Source: Candidatus Woesearchaeota archaeon (GTDB lineage Archaea > Nanobdellota > Nanobdellia > Woesearchaeales > WJKL01). From it: a DNA stretch of 6,417 nucleotides. Shown one piece after another: positions 1 to 5,275 of this stretch (the first letter of the stretch is position 1; every line of letters begins with the position of its first letter). A program made the translations under genes and the position numbers. Where the stretch lies: assembly GCA_014729145.1 (NCBI GenBank), contig WJKL01000075.1, positions 1 through 6,417 on the forward strand. The letters are read 5' to 3'. The notes under the pieces are model-generated. The model searched no databases. It was not told the origin of the DNA and worked only from the letters and a program-made list of their open reading frames with translations.

Positions 1-1
1 A

Positions 2-1228
2 TTGGTCCTGATATCATGCTTTGCTTCAATAGCATACGGCACAGTAATAGCTGACTCTGCAAAGATAGATGTCACTATGATAAGCCAGGAGCCTGACCCT
101 GTTGAACCTGGAGATTTTGTTGACGTGAGATTCAAGATTGAAAATAAAGGTGGGGGAGGAACAGAAGAGATAATTTTTGAGATAATGCCTGAGTATCCTT
201 TCTCGATATATTCAGGGGAAAAGATAAAAAATCTGGGATCTATGCAGGCTTATCAGCATGGAGAAGAAGGAATAATAGTTTATTACAGGCTTAAGGTTGA
301 TGAAAATGCTGTAGAAGGCGACAATACAATCGATATAAGATATAAACTTGGAGAACTTGGCAGCCAATGGATGTATAAAAAGGATTTCGTGATAAGAACA
401 AGGACTGATGATATTGTTCTTCTTGTGGATGAGGTGGAGTCTTCTCCAGAAGTAATACCTCCTGGAGAGATGGCAAAACTAAAGCTAAGCATAAAGAATC
501 TTGCTGACTCGCTTGTAAGGGATTTGAAAGTAAAGATAGACTTGAGCTCTGATGACATACCTTTTGTTCCCATAAAGTCAACCACAGAAAAAAAGATATA
601 TCAGCTTTTTTCCAAAAATACCACAGAATTGACCTTTGATTTGATGGCCATGGCTGATGCAGATTCCAAAGCATATAAAATACCATTGGAAATTTCCTAC
701 TATGATGAAACAGGCGCCAAATATGAAAAATCAGATATAATAAGCCTAATCGTAGGGGACAAGCCTGATTTCTCTATAAACATTGAATCATCTGAGATCT
801 ACGGCGGCAACAATGCAGGAAAAATAACAGTCAAGTTCGTAAATAAAGGAGTTACTGATGTAAAATTCTTAAATATACTTCTGCAGGAATCAGATGATTA
901 TGAGATAGTATCTCCTGCTGAAGTCTATATAGGGAATGTTGATTCAGACGACTACGAAACTGCAGAATATGATATCTATGTTTACAGCAGAGATGACATA
1001 ATCTATCTTCCACTATCAATAGAATACATGGATGCCAACAACAATAAATACTCTCAGCTGAAAAATCTTGAACTGAAAAGATATTCTTCAAGAGAGGCAA
1101 AAAAATATGGAATCTCTGAAGAAAACAGCATAGGTATTCTGATTATCCTTTTTATAGTGATAGGAGGTCTTGGGATATATATCTGGAGACAGAAAAAGAA
1201 AGGCAAAAAGATATTTGGTAAATGGTAG
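2..1228 (+). CDS. Secreted COG1361-like (S-layer/NEW3-type) repeat protein, 5' partial
   Basis: The 3' part of an exported, membrane-anchored protein; the true start lies left of the window. The first codons (TTG at base 2) already encode a hydrophobic segment (LVLISCFASIAYG), which looks like the core of a signal peptide lacking its positively charged beginning. Counting from base 2, three beta-rich repeats follow at about residues 20-132, 137-250 and 254-360. Each opens with a PxxVxPG- or YGGN-like turn and a 'hydrophobic-K-hydrophobic-x-N-K/L' strand (FKIENKG, LSIKNLA, VKFVNKG), as in archaeal COG1361/CARDB/NEW3-type domains. A transmembrane helix at about 376-395 is followed by a basic cytoplasmic tail (RQKKKGKKIFGKW). 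Most of the protein is therefore outside the cell. Its gene is 9 bases upstream of an ABC permease, so it may be that transporter's extracytoplasmic partner, loosely comparable to MacA in bacterial MacB systems. The fold class is fairly sure; the partner role is inference. Confidence 0.8.
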   Translation: MVLISCFASIAYGTVIADSAKIDVTMISQEPDPVEPGDFVDVRFKIENKGGGGTEEIIFEIMPEYPFSIYSGEKIKNLGSMQAYQHGEEGIIVYYRLKVDENAVEGDNTIDIRYKLGELGSQWMYKKDFVIRTRTDDIVLLVDEVESSPEVIPPGEMAKLKLSIKNLADSLVRDLKVKIDLSSDDIPFVPIKSTTEKKIYQLFSKNTTELTFDLMAMADADSKAYKIPLEISYYDETGAKYEKSDIISLIVGDKPDFSINIESSEIYGGNNAGKITVKFVNKGVTDVKFLNILLQESDDYEIVSPAEVYIGNVDSDDYETAEYDIYVYSRDDIIYLPLSIEYMDANNNKYSQLKNLELKRYSSREAKKYGISEENSIGILIILFIVIGGLGIYIWRQKKKGKKIFGKW

Positions 1229-1237
1229 TTCATTCTT

Positions 1238-2458
1238 ATGAAAGACTATATAACCTATGTCCTGAATAATCTTAAGCACAGGAGGGTAAGATCCTGGCTT
1301 ACTATGATAGGAATATTCATAGGAATAGCTTCAGTTGTAGCTTTGATAGGGCTTGGAGAAGGCCTTAGAAATGCGATAAATTCACAGTTTGGATTTCTTG
1401 GAACAGATATCCTAACTATAACTGCTTCAGGAGGTTTTGGCGCTCCGGGAACAGGGGTTATTGATCCTCTGACAGATAAAGAGCTGGAGGCAGTAAGAGA
1501 TGTTCCAGGTATAGACCATGCAGCCGGGAGAATACTTGAATCTACAAGCATAATCTACAATGACATAAGCACATTCAGTTTTGCTGCAAGCATGCCTGAC
1601 GGAGAAGACAGGAAATTGGTTGAGGATCTCTTGTCTATGGAAGCTGAAAAAGGAAGGCTTCTAAGAGACGGGGACAAATATGCTGTATTCATAGGATATA
1701 ATTTTCTGGAAGAAGATAATGCTTTTGGTAAGCCTCTAACACCTGGAAAAAATATACTGATCCAGGGACAGGAATTTGAAGTTAAAGGTGTTATGAAAAA
1801 AAAGGGAAATTTTCAGCTTGACCAGCTGATCGTTATAAATGATAAAGTGATGAGAGATCTGTTTGGCAGAAAAAAAGATGAATATGATCTGATGGCGGCA
1901 AGATTTGACCAGAATGCAGAGGTAGATAAGATAAAACAGGATATTGAAAAAGAATTTAGAAAGATAAGGGATGTTGAAGAAGGAGAAGAGGATTTCTCTG
2001 TAGACACACCTCAGTCTACATTGGAAAGTGTAAACAATATATTATTAGGGGTCCAAATATTCATCTACATAATAGCAGGGATATCTATACTTGTTGGAGG
2101 CATAGGCATAATGAACACTATGTATACAGCAGTTGTCGAAAGAACAAAAGAAATCGGAATAATGAAGTCGATAGGAGCAAGAAACCCCACTATATTCTCC
2201 TTGTTTTTCATCGAATCTGGTTTTCTTGGAGCTGTTGGAGGGGCGATAGGGGCTCTTTTGGGCTATATCATTGCAAAAGGTCTTGCATATATCGGTAAAC
2301 TTGCCTTTGGTTCTGCACTTATCTCAGCTCGTATATCTCCTTTTCTGATGATAGGGGCAGTGTTGTTTTCATTTATCGTGGGCTCTTTTTTTGGAACCCT
2401 CCCTGCAATACAGGCTTCAAAGCTTAACCCAGTGGATGCGATCAGGTCTGCAAAATAA
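1238..2458 (+). CDS. MacB/FtsX-family ABC transporter permease (first of a tandem pair)
   Basis: Integral membrane permease of 406 residues, the usual length for a stand-alone MacB/FtsX-type permease. The basic cytoplasmic N-terminus (LKHRRVRSW) leads into TM1 at about 21-41. A large extracytoplasmic MacB_PCD-like domain spans about 45-265. TM2 is at 266-292 and contains GGIGIMNTMYT, very close to the MacB consensus. The cytoplasmic coupling segment ERTKEIG (301-307) and KSIGAR (310-315) follow, then TM3 (about 319-348) and TM4 (about 366-391). The C-terminus carries the family signature ASKLNPVDAIR. The ATG start follows the previous stop by 9 bases, in the same reading frame, with no convincing ribosome binding site, suggesting translation coupled to the upstream gene. 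MacB-family permeases dimerise, bind an ATPase at the coupling helix, and drive export or periplasmic/cell-surface work rather than classical import. The substrate cannot be read from the sequence. Confidence 0.93.
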   Translation: MKDYITYVLNNLKHRRVRSWLTMIGIFIGIASVVALIGLGEGLRNAINSQFGFLGTDILTITASGGFGAPGTGVIDPLTDKELEAVRDVPGIDHAAGRILESTSIIYNDISTFSFAASMPDGEDRKLVEDLLSMEAEKGRLLRDGDKYAVFIGYNFLEEDNAFGKPLTPGKNILIQGQEFEVKGVMKKKGNFQLDQLIVINDKVMRDLFGRKKDEYDLMAARFDQNAEVDKIKQDIEKEFRKIRDVEEGEEDFSVDTPQSTLESVNNILLGVQIFIYIIAGISILVGGIGIMNTMYTAVVERTKEIGIMKSIGARNPTIFSLFFIESGFLGAVGGAIGALLGYIIAKGLAYIGKLAFGSALISARISPFLMIGAVLFSFIVGSFFGTLPAIQASKLNPVDAIRSAK

Positions 2459-2460
2459 AA

Positions 2461-2509
2461 AAAGATATTCAAAGATTAAAAAAAATAAAACAGAAAGATG
2501 ATCAAAGAT
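2461..2509 (+). repeat. Imperfect 16-base direct repeat across the second permease start
   Basis: The sequence AAAGATATTCAAAGAT at 2461-2476 recurs as AAAGATGATCAAAGAT at 2494-2509, matching at 14 of 16 positions and offset by 33 bases, about three helical turns. Each copy itself contains AAAGAT twice, 10 bases apart. The second copy contains the ATG of the downstream permease (2498-2500). The spacer between the two permease genes is 27 A in 39 bases, so some of this repetition could be compositional. It could be an operator or an mRNA element; no function is shown. Confidence 0.4.
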
Positions 2510-3715
2510 ATATTAAAATATGCTGTATCAAATATATTTGATAGAAAATTAAGAAGCTTTTTGTCTGTCCTTTCTATACTTATTGGAATCACGGCTATCT
2601 TTGCTCTTTCCAGTTTTGGTCTGGGGATGCAGTATTTTGTAGAGGATTTTGCAAAACAGATGGGAACAGATAAGCTTATGGTCCTTCCTAAAGATTATGT
2701 CACTGCATTAGGAGAAACTAATGTTGAATTTGATGATGATGACATTAATTTTATAAACAAAGTAAAGGGTGTTGATGAAGCTACAGGGATGATATTTGGC
2801 AATGCAAAAGTGGAGTTCAAAGACTATAAACCAACATACCCTTATGTTGCAGGAATATCAACAGAGCCTGAAGAATTAAGGATAGTAGAGGAGATGTTTG
2901 CCAGCGTAGAGATGGACAAAGGAAGAGATCTTGAGCAGGGGGATGTATTGGATGTTGTTCTGGGATATAACTATCAGGTTCCTGACAGAATATTCAAAAG
3001 AGGGGTAAAAGTAGGGGACAAAATAACAGTGAATGGTGTTGATGTTGATGTCAAAGGATTCTATGAAGAAGTTGGAAATCCTGAAGATGACAGGAATGTC
3101 TATATTTCATTGGAAGGTGCAAGAGAGGTTCTTCAAAAAGAAAATTATTTTTACATAATCGCAAGAACACTGCCTGGAGAAAATCCTTCTCAGCTGGCTG
3201 AAAAGGTAGAGGAAAAGTTCAGGAAACATAGGGATCTTAAAGAAGGCCAGGAAGATTTTCTTGTACAAACCTTTGAACAAGTTATGGAAACATACACAAA
3301 TGTACTTAATATCCTTGTTGGTATTCTAATATTGATTGCCCTTGTATCATTGGTGGTGGCGGCAGTGAATATAACAAACACCATGTACACATCTATACTT
3401 GAAAGAACACAGGAGGTGGGTGTTATGAAATCTATAGGAGCGCGGAACAAATTCATCCTTTTCATATTTATGACAGAAGCAGGCATCCTTGGATTCTTTG
3501 GAGGAATACTAGGTATTACTTTGGGGTATGCGATAGCAAAAGCAGGAGGATTGATTGCATCTTATTACGGCCTGTCCATGCTTCAGCCCCATTTTCCATT
3601 ATGGCTGATAATCGGCTCTCTACTCTTTTCTTTCTTTGTCGGAGCAGGCTCTGGTACACTGCCTGCATTTAGAGCTTCAAGACTAAATCCTGTAGATGCT
3701 TTGAGATATGAATAA
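2498..3715 (+). CDS. MacB/FtsX-family ABC transporter permease (second of a tandem pair)
   Basis: A 405-residue paralogue of the preceding permease, with the same architecture. TM1 is at about 20-42, the extracytoplasmic domain at about 45-262, and TM2 at about 266-292. The coupling motif ERTQEVG is at 302-308, KSIGAR at 311-316, TM3 at about 320-349 and TM4 at about 367-390. It ends with ASRLNPVDALR. Similarity to its neighbour extends into the ectodomain stalk, with EEKFRKHRDLKEGQEDF here against EKEFRKIRDVEEGEEDF there. The glycine-rich TM2 motif of the first permease (GGIGIMNTMYT) is altered here to AAVNITNTMYT, so the two halves have diverged. Two full-length, non-identical permeases side by side suggest a heterodimeric transporter, although separate homodimers are possible. 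The start lies 39 bases after the previous stop, behind an A-rich spacer without a clear Shine-Dalgarno sequence. No ATPase gene follows it. Confidence 0.93.
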   Translation: MIKDILKYAVSNIFDRKLRSFLSVLSILIGITAIFALSSFGLGMQYFVEDFAKQMGTDKLMVLPKDYVTALGETNVEFDDDDINFINKVKGVDEATGMIFGNAKVEFKDYKPTYPYVAGISTEPEELRIVEEMFASVEMDKGRDLEQGDVLDVVLGYNYQVPDRIFKRGVKVGDKITVNGVDVDVKGFYEEVGNPEDDRNVYISLEGAREVLQKENYFYIIARTLPGENPSQLAEKVEEKFRKHRDLKEGQEDFLVQTFEQVMETYTNVLNILVGILILIALVSLVVAAVNITNTMYTSILERTQEVGVMKSIGARNKFILFIFMTEAGILGFFGGILGITLGYAIAKAGGLIASYYGLSMLQPHFPLWLIIGSLLFSFFVGAGSGTLPAFRASRLNPVDALRYE

Positions 3716-3730
3716 ACTGGAAAATGATTC

Positions 3731-3759
3731 TAAAATAGCAAAATATTTAAATAAAATAG
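3731..3759 (+). repeat. TAAAATAG direct repeats flanking the TATA element
   Basis: The octamer TAAAATAG occurs at 3731-3738 and again at 3752-3759. The two starts are exactly 21 bases apart, about two helical turns, so both copies face the same side of the DNA and bracket the BRE/TATA element. This arrangement would suit a repressor that blocks TBP/TFB binding. The small ribbon-helix-helix-like protein encoded just downstream is the obvious candidate. The repeats are seen directly; the operator role is inference. Confidence 0.35.
3738..3753 (+). promoter_or_regulatory. Archaeal BRE/TATA promoter for the small RHH-like gene
   Basis: GCAAAA at 3738-3743 fits the archaeal BRE pattern RNWAAW and directly abuts TATTTAAATA at 3744-3753, a perfect 10-base palindrome that resembles an archaeal TATA box. 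Initiation about 25 bases downstream would fall near 3772-3777, giving a leader of roughly 36-40 bases before the ATG at 3812. The element sits just after the permease operon ends, so it probably starts a new transcript. The start site is inferred from spacing only, and the region is AT-rich enough to produce such matches by chance. Confidence 0.55.
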
Positions 3760-3811
3760 TTTAACCTACATAACATAATAAACAAAATAAATTAGATAAA
3801 CAGGTTTAACT

Positions 3812-3979
3812 ATGAGCAACAAGCTGATCAAAGATATGGACGAAACTACTTGGCGTAGATTTATCGCTTTCTGCAAGCTTAAGGATATCAATGTTAATGA
3901 ACAGCTAAAAGAGGTTCTGGAGGAATTCCTAAAAGATAATCTGGATTCTCTGCTAAAAGGTGAAAAAAAGAAAAAATAG
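3812..3979 (+). CDS. Small ribbon-helix-helix-like protein, probable DNA-binding regulator
   Basis: A 55-codon gene reading MSNKLIKDMDETTWRRFIAF and onward, ending at TAG 3977-3979. Its pattern resembles Arc/MetJ/CopG-type ribbon-helix-helix proteins: a short potential strand (KLIKDMD), the 'D-E-T-T-W-R-R-F' start of helix 1, a turn around residues 24-28 (KDINV), and a second amphipathic helix (NEQLKEVLEEFLKDNL). A lysine-rich tail (GEKKKK) follows. Such proteins dimerise through the strand and use it to contact DNA, and many regulate their own promoter or act as antitoxins. No toxin-like gene is adjacent, so a plain regulator is preferred. The gene has its own promoter-like element at 3738-3753 and a weak AGGT (3802-3805) six bases before the ATG. 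It stands alone between the transporter and carbohydrate genes. That it is a real gene is likely; the fold is a pattern-based call. Confidence 0.68.
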   Translation: MSNKLIKDMDETTWRRFIAFCKLKDINVNEQLKEVLEEFLKDNLDSLLKGEKKKK

Positions 3980-4039
3980 TTTACAATTGGCAATAAAATG
4001 CTTAAAAATCAAAAAACAAAAGAGGATTAAGAAAACCAC
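3980..4039 (+). promoter_or_regulatory. Spacer with weak TATA-like element before the glycosyltransferase
   Basis: The 60 bases before the glycosyltransferase contain AATAAA (3992-3997, a BRE-like match) followed by TTAAAAAT (4002-4009). Initiation about 25 bases downstream would fall close to 4028-4033 and give a very short leader. GAGGA at 4022-4026 is the only purine-rich ribosome-binding candidate, but it lies 13 bases from the ATG, further than usual. Either the gene is read from here with a nearly leaderless mRNA, or it is co-transcribed with the small regulator gene. The sequence alone does not decide. Confidence 0.3.
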
Positions 4040-5275
4040 ATGAAAATACTTATGTTTGGGTGGGAATTCCCTCCTCATAATTCAGGAGGGCTTGGAACTG
4101 CCTGCTATGGCCTAACTAAAGGTCTAAACCACCATGGCGCCAAAGTCACTTTTGTTCTTCCTGTTTCTCAGCCATCTATGAAATCTGATTTTGTCAAGCT
4201 TATTTCAGCTGATGTTTCAAGAGGAATAGAAAAAATAGGGATAAACTCTCCGATAAAAGGATATATGACTTCAAAAGAATATTACAGTGAATACAGCAAA
4301 GAAGTTCTAGGATATGGGGAAAAAAGAAGGTCTCCTCTTTACGGAAGAGACCTTTTTGAAGAGGTAAGAAGATATGCAGCAAAGGCAAAACTTATAGCAG
4401 AGGATGAAGAATTTGACGTTATTCATGCCCATGACTGGATGACATATCAGGCAGGGATAAATGCAAAAAAAGGATCTGGAAAACCTTTTGTTATCCATGT
4501 CCATGCAACTGAATTCGACAGGACAGGAAACAACCCTAATCAATATGTATATGATATAGAAAAACATGGAATGCAGGAGGCTGACAAAATCCTGGCTGTA
4601 AGTAATTTCACAAAAGACAAGATCATAAAGCACTATGGTATCTCTCCTGATAAGATCCATGTTGTGCATAATGCAGTTGAATTCAACAGCAACAATTTTC
4701 AGCAGGAATCCTTTAAGATCAAAGAAAAAGATAAGGTGGTTCTTTTCCTTGGAAGGATAACAATACAAAAAGGACCTGATTATTTCCTTTATGCTGCTAA
4801 AAAAGCTCTTGAGCTTGACCCAAATATAAAATTCATCGTGGCAGGATCAGGGGATATGGAACAGTTTATGATAGAAAAAGCAGCAGAATTTGGAATAGCA
4901 GACAAGGTTTTGTTTTCAGGATTCCTTAGAGGAAAAGATATTGACAAAGCCTATCAGATAGCTGATCTTTACATAATGCCTTCTGTTTCAGAGCCTTTCG
5001 GCATCACCCCTCTTGAATCTATGAGAAATAACACACCTGTTCTTATTTCAAAGCAGTCAGGTGTTTCCGAAGTTGTAAACCATTGTCTTAAGGTTGACTT
5101 CTGGGATATTGATGAGATTGTAAACAAGATGCTTGGTGTATTAAAATACAGAGAATTGAGCGAAGAGCTTAAGCATCACGGTTCTTTAGAGGTCAAAAAA
5201 TTCAGCTGGAACAATCCTGCAGAAAGATGCATGGAAGTGTATAGAAAACTTATGGAGGGGCCAAAAAATGGTTGA
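4040..5275 (+). CDS. Glycogen/starch-synthase-like GT-B glycosyltransferase
   Basis: A cytoplasmic glycosyltransferase of 411 residues with two Rossmann-type halves (GT-B fold, GT4/GT5 type, retaining). The N-terminal half has GWEFPP and the glycine loop SGGLG (15-19), which matches the nucleotide-sugar-binding loop of glycogen synthases. It also has HAHDW (129-133) and HVHATEFDR (153-161), both typical of the GlgA-like group. VVHNAVE (208-214) lies at the domain link. The C-terminal half has LGRITIQKGPD (237-247), with R239 and K244 in the phosphate-binding positions, and SEPFGITPLE (317-326), giving the E-x7-E pair E318/E326. Likely reaction: transfer of glucose from ADP- or UDP-glucose to an alpha-1,4-glucan. 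It overlaps a GH57 gene by 8 bases, which supports a role in alpha-glucan metabolism. A GT4 enzyme for another glycan remains possible because GT4 and GT5 share most of these motifs. Confidence 0.85.
   Translation: MKILMFGWEFPPHNSGGLGTACYGLTKGLNHHGAKVTFVLPVSQPSMKSDFVKLISADVSRGIEKIGINSPIKGYMTSKEYYSEYSKEVLGYGEKRRSPLYGRDLFEEVRRYAAKAKLIAEDEEFDVIHAHDWMTYQAGINAKKGSGKPFVIHVHATEFDRTGNNPNQYVYDIEKHGMQEADKILAVSNFTKDKIIKHYGISPDKIHVVHNAVEFNSNNFQQESFKIKEKDKVVLFLGRITIQKGPDYFLYAAKKALELDPNIKFIVAGSGDMEQFMIEKAAEFGIADKVLFSGFLRGKDIDKAYQIADLYIMPSVSEPFGITPLESMRNNTPVLISKQSGVSEVVNHCLKVDFWDIDEIVNKMLGVLKYRELSEELKHHGSLEVKKFSWNNPAERCMEVYRKLMEGPKNG
5254..5260 (+). promoter_or_regulatory. Strong Shine-Dalgarno sequence for the GH57 gene
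   Basis: GGAGGGG lies inside the last codons of the glycosyltransferase, 7 bases before the ATG at 5268. It is the best match to the archaeal anti-Shine-Dalgarno sequence ahead of any gene in this window and fixes the GH57 start. With the 8-base gene overlap it implies coupled translation of the two enzymes. Confidence 0.75.

Noticed and set aside
2..60. TTG at base 2 as the true start of the surface protein, and LISC as a lipobox
   Set aside because: The segment begins in the middle of a hydrophobic signal core with no charged N-region, so the start is almost certainly upstream. The cysteine is followed by more hydrophobic residues rather than a mature domain, which does not fit a lipoprotein cleavage site.
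283..686. Minus-strand open frames of 100 and 131 codons opposite the surface protein gene
   Set aside because: They lie entirely within a well-supported gene on the other strand, overlap each other, have serine/leucine-rich shadow composition, and show no recognisable domain.
2383..2393. T-rich run as a transcription terminator
   Set aside because: It lies inside the conserved C-terminal part of the first permease, encoding a hydrophobic segment, well before the stop codon.
3812..3979. Small gene as the antitoxin of a toxin-antitoxin pair
   Set aside because: Ribbon-helix-helix antitoxins usually sit next to a small toxin gene. The neighbours are a permease and a full-length glycosyltransferase, and no short toxin-like frame is present.
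3766..3993. Minus-strand open frame of 75 codons over the small-gene region
   Set aside because: It is very rich in Ser/Leu/Phe and covers the plus-strand 55-codon gene, which has a sensible ribbon-helix-helix pattern and a promoter in the right place.
4307..4768. Minus-strand open frame of 153 codons opposite the glycosyltransferase
   Set aside because: It is antisense to the conserved glycosyltransferase motifs, is rich in Phe, Cys and Ile as expected from a shadow frame, and has no recognisable motif.
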